Source: Bradyrhizobium cajani (GTDB lineage Bacteria > Pseudomonadota > Alphaproteobacteria > Rhizobiales > Xanthobacteraceae). Taken from it: a stretch of 38,239 nucleotides of DNA. Position 1 is the stretch's first letter; each line of letters begins with the position of its first letter. The stretch lies in NCBI RefSeq assembly GCF_009759665.1, contig NZ_WQNE01000054.1, positions 1-38,239 of the forward strand, read 5' to 3'. Made by a program: the position numbers and the translations under genes. This document shows, one piece after another, positions 6,576 through 17,482 of this stretch. The notes beneath the pieces are model-generated. The model made no database searches, was not told the origin of the DNA, and saw only the letters and a list, made by a program, of their open reading frames with translations.

Positions 6576-7724
6576 ATGACCCCCTCCCGCATCCATCGCC
6601 TGACGCTGACGCATTTTCGCAATTATCGGGCGGCGGGGCTCGAGACGGCGGCTGACATGGTGGCGCTGGTCGGGCCGAACGGGGCGGGCAAGACCAATTG
6701 CATCGAGGCGATCTCGTTCCTGTCGCCGGGGCGCGGCCTGCGGCGCGCGACGCTGGAGGATGTCGCCGACAACCAGGGCGACGGCTCCTGGGCGGTGTCG
6801 GCGCAGGTCGAGGGCGCGCTGGGGCTCGCCACGCTCGGCACCGGCATCGACGCGCCTCGCCCCGACAGCTCCGTGAGCCGGCGCTGCCGCATCGACCGCG
6901 AGCCGGTCAATTCCGCAGCCAGCTTCGGCGACCACATCCGCATGGTCTGGCTGACGCCGGCGATGGACGGGCTGTTCATGGGCGCCGCCTCCGAGCGCCG
7001 GCGCTTCTTCGACCGCCTGGTGCTCGCCATCGACAACGACCATTCCAGCCGCATCTCCGCGCTCGAACGCTCGCTGCGCTCGCGCAACCGCCTGCTCGAG
7101 ACGCGCAATTACGACGACCATTGGTGTGACGCGATCGAGCGCGAGACCGCGGAGCTGGCGGTCGCGGTCGCGGCGACGCGCGGCCAGACCGCGGCGCGGC
7201 TCACCGGCATGCTGAATGCGCGCGCGCAGGCCTCCGCCTTCCCGTCGGCGCAAATCGCGCTCGACGGCTGGATGGAGAACGCCCTGCTGACGGAGACCGC
7301 GACGTCGGTCGAGGACCGCTACCGCCAGATCCTGCGCGACAACCGCCCGCGCGACGCCATCGCCGGCCGCACCACCGACGGCCCGCACCTGACCGATCTC
7401 CAGGTGATCTATGCGCCCAAGAGCATGCCGGCGCGCGACGCATCGACCGGCGAGCAGAAGGCGCTGCTGATCGGCCTCGTGCTGGCGCATGCGACGCTGG
7501 TGGCGGAGATGACCGGCATCGTGCCGCTGCTGCTGCTCGACGAGGTCGTCGCCCATCTCGATCCGAACCGCCGCGCGGCGCTGTTCGAGGAGCTGAGGAA
7601 GCTCGGCGCGCAGGTCTGGCTGACCGGTGCGGACCCCGCCGCCTTCGCCGGGATCGGCGCCGGGGGCGAGGTGTTTGACGTCGAGAGCGGGCGGATATCG
7701 GCCCGGCGCCAGGACGGCCGTTGA
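6576..7724 (+). CDS. recF: DNA replication and repair protein RecF
   Basis: This 382-residue SMC/ABC-type ATPase acts with RecO and RecR to load RecA at single-stranded gaps. It starts with the typical LTLTHFRNY motif. It has Walker A GPNGAGKTN at residues 33-41, the RecF-specific DGPHLTDL, a signature motif STGEQKALLIGLVLAHA at about 289-305, and Walker B LLLLDEVVAHLD at about 311-322. The start codon lies only 8 bp beyond the right terminal repeat of the GIY-YIG unit, and only a weak GAG (6568-6570) could serve as ribosome-binding site. The repeat hairpin may therefore affect recF translation, or recF may depend on transcription from dnaN through the unit. Confidence 0.97.
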   Translation: MTPSRIHRLTLTHFRNYRAAGLETAADMVALVGPNGAGKTNCIEAISFLSPGRGLRRATLEDVADNQGDGSWAVSAQVEGALGLATLGTGIDAPRPDSSVSRRCRIDREPVNSAASFGDHIRMVWLTPAMDGLFMGAASERRRFFDRLVLAIDNDHSSRISALERSLRSRNRLLETRNYDDHWCDAIERETAELAVAVAATRGQTAARLTGMLNARAQASAFPSAQIALDGWMENALLTETATSVEDRYRQILRDNRPRDAIAGRTTDGPHLTDLQVIYAPKSMPARDASTGEQKALLIGLVLAHATLVAEMTGIVPLLLLDEVVAHLDPNRRAALFEELRKLGAQVWLTGADPAAFAGIGAGGEVFDVESGRISARRQDGR

Positions 7725-7833
7725 ACCCGACCGTTTCCGACCGCGACTAGCTGCTTGAGGCCGCGCCGACGGTGTCGCAGCCGTCGCGATCGCGCGATGA
7801 CAGTCGGATCGCGCGACGTTCCTGGAGAATGAG

Positions 7834-8571
7834 ATGCGGACGGTAAGGCTTGGGGTGCGAGCCCCGGCACGATGGCGGGCGTTTGCGTGCGGCCTCTTCC
7901 TGCTCGCGATCGGCATGCTTGCAGCCAGCGCCTGGGTGCCGCATCTGGCGCCGCTGTTCTCCGCGACGCTCGCGCCGGATCCCGATGCCAGGCTGCCCGC
8001 ACCGACCCGCTACAGCTACAGGGGCACCCACACCACCATGATGCGCGGCGTCGAAGCGCCGCTCCGCGTCAAGCTGGACGCCATCGTGCCCGCAGAGCTC
8101 GATGACGTCCTTGCCTTCTATCGCACCGAGCTCGGAAAGCTCGGCTGGCAGGAACAGCATGATGGCGCGGTGATCACCGCCGATCACTTCCAGCTCCCGT
8201 TCGTCTCTCCGCTGGGGCCGGCGGCGCTGGAGCTCGGCCGCAAGGACGGCAGCACCAGGATCCACCTCGTGCAGAAGAACGCGAATGCGGCGAACGAGGC
8301 GAACATCATGCCCGACCCCGGCCAGGCGAAGCTGGTGTTCAGCAACATCAGCGAGACAGAAGCCGTGCTCACGATCAACGAGCAGATCGTCCCGCGCCCC
8401 GCCGGCGCCAACGCCGTCGCGCTGGACCTGGCGCCCGGCAAGTATTCCTACGCACTGAGCGTACCGGACCGTCCGGCCACCACGAACATCCTCACTGTCG
8501 CCGCCGGCGATACCTGGGAGCTCACGGTCGGGCGCGACGGTGACGCGTGGCCACCGCTCCAGCTGTATTGA
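7834..8571 (+). CDS. Membrane-anchored or exported protein, short paralogue of the next gene
   Basis: This is a 245-residue protein of unknown function. A hydrophobic segment at about residues 16-34 (FACGLFLLAIGMLAASAWV) should be a signal anchor, placing the rest in the periplasm. One alpha/beta module, LDDVLAFYRTELGKLGWQE (89-107) through ALELGRKDGSTRIHL (131-145), is followed by a beta-rich C-terminal domain with LDLAPGKYSYALSVP and LTVAAGDTWELTVG. The whole chain from about residue 57 aligns with the last ~195 residues of the downstream protein, and the DNA just upstream of both genes is also similar. This is therefore a tandem duplication in which one copy lost or never gained the N-terminal modules. 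GGAG at 7824-7827 supports the start. There is no motif of an enzyme active site. Confidence 0.85.
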   Translation: MRTVRLGVRAPARWRAFACGLFLLAIGMLAASAWVPHLAPLFSATLAPDPDARLPAPTRYSYRGTHTTMMRGVEAPLRVKLDAIVPAELDDVLAFYRTELGKLGWQEQHDGAVITADHFQLPFVSPLGPAALELGRKDGSTRIHLVQKNANAANEANIMPDPGQAKLVFSNISETEAVLTINEQIVPRPAGANAVALDLAPGKYSYALSVPDRPATTNILTVAAGDTWELTVGRDGDAWPPLQLY

Positions 8572-8731
8572 GCCCTGCCCCCTCGATCCGCCGATGACGC
8601 TGCTCCGACGCCGCCGCTTGAACCTCTCCGGTTCCTGCAGCGACTCCTCGTCTGAGGCCGCGCGCCGACAGTCTCGCAGCCTGCCCTTGCGCGAGGCATC
8701 AAGACCTCCGCGACATCCGGGAGTTTTGACG

Positions 8732-10891
8732 ATGCCAACGATCCGGCGCGGGGCGCAAGTCCCGGCAAGATGGCTGCTGCTTGCCTGCGGCATTCTCGCG
8801 ATGGCGAGCACCCCGCTTCCCGCGAGAGCGGCAGACGAAGGCATCGTCGACGTGCATACCCTGCCGCGGCTGGACGGCGCGGTCGAGGACACCTCGCGCC
8901 CCGACACCTATCGCGTGATCTACACCGTGCCGACCCCTGTTGCAGCGACGTCGACTGCAACGAAGAGGCTGCTGAGCGCCGATGGCTGGGTGCCCTACGT
9001 GTATCCGCTGGACGAGAAGAGCACGGCGCTGACCTTCAAGAAGGGACGACAGGGGCTCCGCGTCTCCTTCACGCAAGCGCCCGGGCGCCCCGACCAGTCC
9101 GCCGTGTCCTACACGCCGAACCGGATCTATTCGAACGTGCCGTTTCCGGACGGCGCGACCGATCTCGTGTTCGACGAGACCCGGCCCTATCTCGGCTGCA
9201 TTGCGCCCGGCGCACGCGAGGCGACCTCGGACTTCTTCACCAGGGAAATGGCGGCGATCGGCTGGCGCAAGCTCACGCCCGAGACGGCCGCGCGCTGGCC
9301 GAAGGCCGATCTCGGCGAGGCCGTGCCGAACGGCCTGCGCGTGTTCTACGACCATCCCGATGGCGACACGACGCAGTTCTACAAGCAGAAGCCGGTGATG
9401 CTGACCCTGACACGCCGCGACGACGGCCGGACCCAAGTCGAGATCAGGGTGGCGCCGTTCGCGCTGCCCGAAGAGCTCCAGGCCGACGACGACGTCGCCG
9501 GCCTGCCGCGGCCCAAGTCGACCAAATCGGCGAAGGGCCTTGGAAGCGCGAGCTCCAACAAGCGTGAGATGTCGGCCGCCGCGATGGCCGAGCTGCCCGT
9601 CGTGCTCGCCTTCTACCATCGCGAGCTCGCCGCGCGCGGCTGGCAGGAGGATGGCAGCGCGCCGCTCGCGCCCGGCGACGATTTGGCGATCAAGGTCTCC
9701 TCTGCCGAGGAAACCGGCGTGCTGCGGCTCGGCCGCAAATATGATCTCACCATGGTCAGCCTAACTGCGCAGGTGAAGGAGTCAGCGCTTGCCGCCCGCG
9801 CCAGGGCGAAGAAGGAGGCCGACGAGAAATTCCTTGGCGATGCGTTAGGTGCGGCCAAGCAGCTCATCGCCGCCGACGAAGCGAGGCGCAAGGTGCAGGC
9901 GGCCGCGCTGTCCGATGCGCCGCTCAATGCCCTCTCCGACAGCAAGACGCCGGTGCCTCTGCCCGAGACCGCCGAAGGCGTGACGTTCGAAGGTGGCGAC
10001 GGCCGGCTCGAATTCTCCTCCACGTCGAGCGTGAAGGCGCTCAGCACGTTCTATCGCACGACCCTGAAGAATGCGGGATGGAAGGAGCAGCCCTCCGTCA
10101 TCAACCAGCCCAACATGGCGGTGATGGCGTTCTCCAAGGGCGGCAAGTCGATCTCGATGACCGTGATGCAGATGGGTCCGAAGGTGAATGTCCGCGCCGA
10201 TGGATCGGGCCTGGTGATGGCAGCAGCCAAGCCTGCGGCTGGCGCGGAGGTGCAGGCCAAGTCCTCCGAGCCGCTCAAGCCGGATACCGAATCCCAGCTC
10301 CCGGTACCGACCCAACGTTCGTCGATCTCGCTCGCCACCACGAAAATGCCGGGCAGCGAGACACCATTCCGCCGCGAGCTGGCGGCCAGCATCCCTGCTC
10401 CGCTCGACGATGTCCTGGCTTTCTATCGTACGGAGCTGTCCAAGCTCGGCTGGCGGGAAAAGACCGATGGCGCATCTGTGTCCGCAGAACGCGCGCAGAT
10501 CGACTTCACCTCGCCACAAGGCCCGGCCGTGCTCAAGCTCGGCCGCGCCAAGGGCGAGACCACGGTCAGTCTGGCGCAGAAGAATACGGATGCCGCGACC
10601 AAGGCCGACATCATGCCCAGGGACGGGCAGGCCAGGGTGATGCTGGGCAATATCGGGCCGAAGGACGCGTCGATGACGATCAACAAACAGACGGTGAAGA
10701 TCGCGGCCGGCGCCGGCGGCCCGCAATCGCCGAAAGGCCCGATGCTCGACCTGCCGCCGGGCCAGTACCCGTACACGCTGCGCATCCCCGGACGCTCGGC
10801 TCGCACCGAGAGCCTGACCGTGGCTGCGGGCGATGCCTGGGGCCTCATGGTGGGGCCGAGCGGAGACGTGCTGCCGCTCCAGATGTATTGA
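8732..10891 (+). CDS. Large exported protein with five FYR-GW modules and a beta-sandwich-like tail, function unknown
   Basis: This is a 719-residue protein. A signal peptide is clear: ARWLLLACGILAMASTPLPARA, with cleavage near residue 33. Five degenerate modules follow the pattern aromatic-x3-L-x3-GW-x-E, then a beta hairpin ending L-x-LGR...V-x-L: about 74-114, 165-240, 288-345, 434-480 and 557-615. A charged Ala/Lys-rich helix (350-395) separates modules three and four. The C-terminal 635-719 looks like a small beta domain (MTINKQTVKI, LDLPPGQYPYTLRIP). GGGAG at 8719-8723 fixes the start 8 nt later; a longer frame from 8540 would put the signal peptide internally. It sits between recF and gyrB on the same strand. 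The modules resemble no enzyme I know; a structural or envelope-binding role is a guess. Confidence 0.85.
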   Translation: MPTIRRGAQVPARWLLLACGILAMASTPLPARAADEGIVDVHTLPRLDGAVEDTSRPDTYRVIYTVPTPVAATSTATKRLLSADGWVPYVYPLDEKSTALTFKKGRQGLRVSFTQAPGRPDQSAVSYTPNRIYSNVPFPDGATDLVFDETRPYLGCIAPGAREATSDFFTREMAAIGWRKLTPETAARWPKADLGEAVPNGLRVFYDHPDGDTTQFYKQKPVMLTLTRRDDGRTQVEIRVAPFALPEELQADDDVAGLPRPKSTKSAKGLGSASSNKREMSAAAMAELPVVLAFYHRELAARGWQEDGSAPLAPGDDLAIKVSSAEETGVLRLGRKYDLTMVSLTAQVKESALAARARAKKEADEKFLGDALGAAKQLIAADEARRKVQAAALSDAPLNALSDSKTPVPLPETAEGVTFEGGDGRLEFSSTSSVKALSTFYRTTLKNAGWKEQPSVINQPNMAVMAFSKGGKSISMTVMQMGPKVNVRADGSGLVMAAAKPAAGAEVQAKSSEPLKPDTESQLPVPTQRSSISLATTKMPGSETPFRRELAASIPAPLDDVLAFYRTELSKLGWREKTDGASVSAERAQIDFTSPQGPAVLKLGRAKGETTVSLAQKNTDAATKADIMPRDGQARVMLGNIGPKDASMTINKQTVKIAAGAGGPQSPKGPMLDLPPGQYPYTLRIPGRSARTESLTVAAGDAWGLMVGPSGDVLPLQMY

Positions 10892-10950
10892 GCGCCACGA
10901 AGGCGGTGCGCTCCCTCTCCCGCTTGCGGGAGCAGCCTGAGCAAGCGTCT

Positions 10951-11084
10951 CGTCCTTCGAGACGACCGCTTCCAGCGGTCTCCTCAGGATGAGGCTGACC
11001 GGCATCCGGGTCCGTTGAAACTGCTGCCGCATACGCCGCCCTCATCCTGAGGAGCCCGCCCAAGGCGGGCGTCTCGAAGGATGG
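10951..11084. repeat. Composite inverted repeat, CTCATCCTGAGGAGCCCGC family, copy 1
   Basis: The left unit at 10951-10993 (CGTCCTTCGAGACG...CTCCTCAGGATGAG) and the inverted right unit at 11041-11084 (CTCATCCTGAGGAGCCCGC...CTCGAAGGATGG) each contain their own GC-rich hairpin. The 47-nt centre resembles the centre of the copy at 22159-22289, including GTTGAAACT, so the whole ~135-bp block is a unit. It occupies most of the first half of the 477-bp spacer between the repeat protein and gyrB. Confidence 0.85.
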
Positions 11085-11222
11085 CAGCGGAGAATCCATT
11101 TCCGCTCGTATTGGCGCCTCGGAACCGCCCTTCCCGAGCCCGCAAAATCCACGCCTTTCGAGACCCAGAACGGGCTCTCGAATCGGGCTTTTCGCGAGCC
11201 TCGGAATCGGCCTTCAAAAGCC

Positions 11223-11250
11223 TTGAAAACTTGCTAAAAAATCCTATCTG
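11223..11250 (+). promoter_or_regulatory. Possible gyrB promoter
   Basis: TTGAAA (11223-11228) and TATCTG (11245-11250) are spaced by 16 bp in the least GC-rich part of the spacer, with an A-rich stretch (CTAAAAAATCC) between them. It would give a leader of about 110 nt before the gyrB ATG. Several TCGAGA/TCGCGAG-like short repeats lie upstream (11150-11210). The match is moderate and the call tentative. Confidence 0.35.
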
Positions 11251-11368
11251 CTCAAAGGGTTGCCAGAAGATACTTTGCGCTAGGCGCAAGCGGTCTTTCA
11301 TGGCACAAATAGCCTGCAAATCAGCGCCTTTTGCGCGGCTGATTCGGGCGACATCTCGAAGGCCTCTC

Positions 11369-13804
<2,436 letters not shown>

Positions 13805-13850
13805 GGCACGACGGGTTTTGGCTTAGTCGGTGCCGACCATCGGCGCTGTT

Positions 13851-13871
13851 ACCTCTCCCGTAGGGAGAGGT
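13851..13871 (+). terminator. Hairpin after gyrB
   Basis: ACCTCTCCC (13851-13859) pairs perfectly with GGGAGAGGT (13863-13871) across a 3-nt loop, 47 nt after the gyrB stop codon. It belongs to the CCTCTCCCC...GGGGAGAGG hairpin family scattered through the window. It lacks a T run, so it may be a repeat rather than a true Rho-independent terminator. Confidence 0.5.
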
Positions 13872-13958
13872 AAGACACACCCCTGAACCTCACCGCTCGC
13901 CATCGCGACGAAGTGGCATGAACCCGCAAGGCCGGTTTCGGCCGGGAAGCGTCATGTC

Positions 13959-14426
13959 ATGACCAGCTCCGTAGCGACCAGTTCCACTGTGCCCTCCCGC
14001 CGCCTCGGCATCATCGGCAGCATTGTCGGCGTGCTGGCGCTGATGGCGGCCGTGCTGCCGCATTGGGTCGTGCCGATCGTGTTTCCGCCGCCACCGGCGG
14101 ATCAGGTCATCGTCGACACCGGACATCGCATCAAGGACCGCGTCATCGCGCGCGTGAAGGGCGTCGAGTATCAAGCTCCGAAGGTCGAGAAATCGGCGGG
14201 ACGAAGCTGGAGCGAAACGGCTTCCGTCACCGCGATCTCGCTCGGCCTGCTCGCCATCCTGCTCTCGGTCCTCGCGCTAATTTTCAGGGAGGAACGGCTC
14301 CTTGCTGCCGTCGCCGCCACGCTCGGCACCGGCGCCATCGCGGTCGAGATCTCGTTCGTCGTGATCGGCGCGCTGATCCTGATCGCAATCCTCTATGTGG
14401 TAGCGAATATCATCGGGCTGTTCTGA
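13959..14426 (+). CDS. Hypothetical inner-membrane protein
   Basis: This is a 155-residue protein of unknown function. Predicted membrane spans are about residues 17-37 (IIGSIVGVLALMAAVLPHWVV), 88-108 (VTAISLGLLAILLSVLALIF), 113-128 and 131-152 (FVVIGALILIAILYVVANIIGLF). A soluble segment of about 50 residues (PPPPADQVIVDTGHRIKDRVIARVKG) lies after the first span. GGGAAG (13944-13949) stands 9 nt before the ATG. It is followed by a repeat-filled spacer before murA, so an operon with murA is uncertain. Confidence 0.8.
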   Translation: MTSSVATSSTVPSRRLGIIGSIVGVLALMAAVLPHWVVPIVFPPPPADQVIVDTGHRIKDRVIARVKGVEYQAPKVEKSAGRSWSETASVTAISLGLLAILLSVLALIFREERLLAAVAATLGTGAIAVEISFVVIGALILIAILYVVANIIGLF

Positions 14427-14461
14427 GGGCGATCCAACGCCAGCACGCCACACGCACCGCC

Positions 14462-14569
14462 CTCATCCTGAGGAGCCCGCGAAGCGGGCGTCTCGAAGGA
14501 TGGCCGCAAGGCGAGAGCCGGGCCTTTCATGGTTCGAGACGCGCGTTCCGCGCTCCTCACCATGAGGAG
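14462..14569. repeat. Composite inverted repeat, CTCATCCTGAGGAGCCCGC family, copy 2 (divergent)
   Basis: The left unit 14462-14503 (CTCATCCTGAGGAGCCCGC...CTCGAAGGATGG) carries a GCCCGCGAAGCGGGC hairpin. The right, inverted unit (14531-14569) is diverged: GGTTCGAGACGCGCG...CTCCTCACCATGAGGAG. It begins 36 nt after the membrane-protein stop codon and occupies most of the 267-bp spacer before murA. Nothing else is recognised there beyond the murA start region. Confidence 0.8.
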
Positions 14570-14693
14570 CCGGCAGCCGCTTCGGAGCTGGCAACGGCTC
14601 TTACCGCGGCCAGCACAATTGCTACCGCGCTCAATTCTCTGTAGTTTCCGGCTCGCAAAACAGCCCGCCCACCAACAGGACAGCGAGAACCCC

Positions 14694-15989
14694 GTGGCGC
14701 CCATCCAATACATCGTCGAGGGCGGTCACCGGCTCTCGGGCTCGATCGAGCCGTCCGGCAACAAGAATTCGGCGCTGCCGATCATCGCCGCCGCCCTGCT
14801 CACCGAGCACCCGGTGACGCTTCACAACGTGCCGCGGATCCGCGACACCGAGACGCTGGTCGAGCTGATCCGCTCGGTCGGCGCGGCGGCCGACTGGACC
14901 GCGCGCAATACGCTGCATATCCACGCCAAGAGCATCCGCGCGGCCGATCTCGATCCCGAGCTGTGCGTGCGCATCCGCGCCTCGATCCTGCTCGCGGGGC
15001 CCCTGCTCGCCCGCTGCGGCGAGCTGATGCTGCCGCCGCCCGGCGGCGACGTCATCGGCCGGCGCCGGCTCGACACCCATGTGCTCGCGCTGGAGCAGCT
15101 GGGGGCCAAGGTCACCGCGACCGACCGGCTCGAATTCCGCGCGCCGAAGCTGACCGGTGCCGACGTGTTCCTGGACGAGCCGAGCGTCACCGCGACCGAG
15201 AACGCGCTGGTCGCGGCCGCGGCCGCCGGCGGTGTCACCTACCTGCGCAACGCGGCGTCCGAGCCGCACGTGCAGGACCTCGCCAATTTCCTGGTCGCGC
15301 TCGGCGCGAAGATCGAGGGCATCGGCACCAACACCATGGTGGTCCATGGCGGGGCCACGCTCGGATCCACGACCTATTCCATTCAGCCCGACCACATCGA
15401 GGTCGGCTCGCTGATCGGCCTTGCCGCCGTGACGCGCTCGCCGCTACGCATCGTGCGTGCAGGTGTCGAGCACCTGCGCTCGATCCGCATGGGCTTCGAG
15501 CGGCTCGGCATCGTCTGCCGCGTCGAGGGCGACGACCTGATCGTGCCCTCGAACCAGACGCTGAAGATCCAGGACGATTTCGGCGGCCACGTGCCGAAGC
15601 TGGAGGACCAGCCCTGGCCGGCCTTCCCGGCCGATCTGATGTCGATCGCGATCGTCACCGCCACGCAATGCGAGGGCGTGATCCTGATGTTCGAGAAGAT
15701 GTTCGAATCGCGGATGTTCTTCGTCGACAAGCTGATCGCGATGGGCGCGCGCATCGTGCTGTGCGACCCGCATCGCGCCATCATCGCCGGCCCCAGCCGC
15801 CTGCGCGGCGCGCCGATGACCTCGCCCGACATCCGCGCCGGCATGGCGATGCTGCTCGCCGCGGTCTGCGCCGAAGGCACCTCCACCATCAACAACGCCG
15901 ACCAGATCGAGCGCGGCTATGAACGCATCGAGGAACGGCTGAACGCGCTGGGCGCGAAGATCAAGCGCGTGCCGGAACGGAAGGGCTGA
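14694..15989 (+). CDS. murA: UDP-N-acetylglucosamine 1-carboxyvinyltransferase MurA (Asp variant)
   Basis: This 431-residue enzyme transfers enolpyruvate from PEP to UDP-GlcNAc, the first committed step of peptidoglycan synthesis in the cytoplasm. The start is a GTG giving (M)APIQYIVEGGHRLSGSIEPSGNKN. The SGNKN motif (21-25) contains the catalytic Lys24. In the mobile catalytic loop the sequence is PPGGDVIGRRRLDTH, with Asp119 (codon 15048-15050) where most MurA have the Cys that fosfomycin alkylates (E. coli Cys115). Asp at this position is known in mycobacterial and chlamydial MurA to keep activity while giving fosfomycin resistance. The rest of the fold, including EHLRSIRMGFERLG and WPAFPADLMSIAIV, is normal. 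The upstream ribosome-binding site is weak (AGGA about 11 nt before GTG). Confidence 0.95.
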   Translation: MAPIQYIVEGGHRLSGSIEPSGNKNSALPIIAAALLTEHPVTLHNVPRIRDTETLVELIRSVGAAADWTARNTLHIHAKSIRAADLDPELCVRIRASILLAGPLLARCGELMLPPPGGDVIGRRRLDTHVLALEQLGAKVTATDRLEFRAPKLTGADVFLDEPSVTATENALVAAAAAGGVTYLRNAASEPHVQDLANFLVALGAKIEGIGTNTMVVHGGATLGSTTYSIQPDHIEVGSLIGLAAVTRSPLRIVRAGVEHLRSIRMGFERLGIVCRVEGDDLIVPSNQTLKIQDDFGGHVPKLEDQPWPAFPADLMSIAIVTATQCEGVILMFEKMFESRMFFVDKLIAMGARIVLCDPHRAIIAGPSRLRGAPMTSPDIRAGMAMLLAAVCAEGTSTINNADQIERGYERIEERLNALGAKIKRVPERKG

Positions 15990-15995
15990 TCTTCG

Positions 15996-16019
15996 CCTCT
16001 CCCCGCAAGCGGGGCGAGG
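15996..16019 (+). repeat. CCTCTCCCCGC hairpin after murA
   Basis: CCTCTCCCCGC (15996-16006) and GCGGGGCGAGG (16009-16019) form a strong stem with a 2-nt centre, 6 nt after the murA stop codon. The same motif occurs at 21981-22005, 23970-23993 and 38130-38150. It could double as a transcript-end structure. Confidence 0.75.
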
Positions 16020-16087
16020 GAGAAGAGCTCCGCGCGTCCGCGACACGGGCCATGTTTTCGACGTGTGGCTGTGCTATTGAGCCGGCC

Positions 16088-17482
16088 ATGCTCGACAAGG
16101 TCCAGCCTCGTCCGCAGCCGCAAGCCGGCGTGCCGCCAAACCATCTCGCCGAAGAGTTCGTCGAGACGCTGCGGCTCGCCGTGCCGATGATGCTGACGCA
16201 GCTCGGGCAGATCGCGATGATCACGACCGACCTCGCGTTGATCGGGCGGCTCGGTGAGGACGCGGTGGCCGCGGCAGCTCTGTCGCATACGGTCTATTTC
16301 GTCAGCTTCACCTTCGGGCTCGGATTGATGTCCGCGGTGTCGCCACTCGCTGCGCAGGCCTTCGGCGCCGGCGACGTCAGGCTGATACGCCGTTCCCTGC
16401 GCGTCGGCTTGTGGGTCGCACTGCTGATCTCGCTGCCGATGATGGCCTCACCGCTCTATGGCGAACACATTCTGCTCGCACTCGGACAGGCACCGCAGTC
16501 GTCCGCGCTCGCCCAGCGCTATCTGAATGGCCTCGCCTGGGGCATCGCGCCGGCGCTCGGCTTCATCGCGCTGCGCAGCATGATGAGCGCCGTGAACCGG
16601 CCGCAGGCGCCGCTGTGGATCACGCTCGCCGCGATCCCGGTCAATGCCGCGCTGGTCTATGTCCTCATCCACGGACTGTTCGGCCTGCCGGAGCTCGGCC
16701 TGTTCGGCGCCGGGCTCGCGACCACCCTCGTCAATCTCGGCACCTTCGTCGCGGCGCTCGCCATCGCGGCGTGGCGAAAGCCGTTCGCGGACTATCGTCC
16801 GCTCGCCCATCTCTGGCGGATCGACTGGCCGCTGATGCGCCAGCTCATCGCTGTGGGCGCGCCGATCTCGATCTCGCTGCTGATGGAATATGGCCTGTTC
16901 TCCTCGGCGGCACTGCTGATGGGGCTGATCTCGACCACCGCGCTCGCCGCGCATCAGATCGCGCTCCAGGTCACGGCGGTGCTGTTCATGGTCCCGCTCG
17001 GCATCGGCATGGCCGCCACCGTGCGGGTCGGCCACGCCTTCGGCCGCAACGAGCCGCTCGCGGTGAAACGCGCCGGGCTGGTCGCCGCCGTGCTCGGAAT
17101 CGTCCTGGTCTCCGCACTGACGGTCGCGATCATCCTCGGCCGCTATCAGCTCGGACGATTGTTCTTCGGCTCGGGCGAGGCCAGCGCGGCAACCGTCGAA
17201 CTGACGGCGACACTGCTGGTGGTCGGCGCGACGTTCTTCATTGCCGATGGCCTGCAGACCATCGTGGGCGGCGCGCTGCGCGGTATCAATGATACCAGGA
17301 TGACACTGGTGTTCGCGGCGATCGGCTATTGGGGCGTCGCTTTTCCCATCGCCTGGGTGCTGGCCTTCAATGCCGGGCTCGGCGCGGTCGGCGTCTGGAT
17401 CGGGTTCTCGGTCGGGACCTTCGTCTATGCCGGGCTCCTGATCTTGCGCTTCCAGATGCTGGCGCGCAGATTGGCGGGATGA
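16088..17482 (+). CDS. MATE family efflux transporter (NorM-like)
   Basis: This 464-residue polytopic membrane protein should export cationic drugs or metabolites using a Na+ or H+ gradient. The N-terminal part ALRLAVPMMLTQLGQIAMITTDLALIGRLG has the characteristic MATE first helix pair. About twelve spans follow, with the internal two-fold pattern (second half beginning near LMRQLIAVGAPISISLLMEYGLFSSAALLMG). Further MATE-like motifs include ALAAHQIALQVTAVLFMVPLGIGMAATVRVG and GALRGINDTR. The start was set at the ATG of MLDKVQPRPQ; an alternative ATG lies 36 bp upstream (16052). The stop overlaps the next start (ATGA), so the two genes are translationally coupled. Confidence 0.93.
   Translation: MLDKVQPRPQPQAGVPPNHLAEEFVETLRLAVPMMLTQLGQIAMITTDLALIGRLGEDAVAAAALSHTVYFVSFTFGLGLMSAVSPLAAQAFGAGDVRLIRRSLRVGLWVALLISLPMMASPLYGEHILLALGQAPQSSALAQRYLNGLAWGIAPALGFIALRSMMSAVNRPQAPLWITLAAIPVNAALVYVLIHGLFGLPELGLFGAGLATTLVNLGTFVAALAIAAWRKPFADYRPLAHLWRIDWPLMRQLIAVGAPISISLLMEYGLFSSAALLMGLISTTALAAHQIALQVTAVLFMVPLGIGMAATVRVGHAFGRNEPLAVKRAGLVAAVLGIVLVSALTVAIILGRYQLGRLFFGSGEASAATVELTATLLVVGATFFIADGLQTIVGGALRGINDTRMTLVFAAIGYWGVAFPIAWVLAFNAGLGAVGVWIGFSVGTFVYAGLLILRFQMLARRLAG

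Noticed and set aside
6480..7916. 478-residue - strand open frame over recF
   Set aside because: It is antisense to recF with shadow-type composition, and it also crosses a dispersed repeat.
11081..11368. N-terminal extension of gyrB
   Set aside because: The upstream codons run into a dispersed repeat and a promoter-like region, and GyrB homology starts at the ATG at 11369 after a ribosome-binding site.
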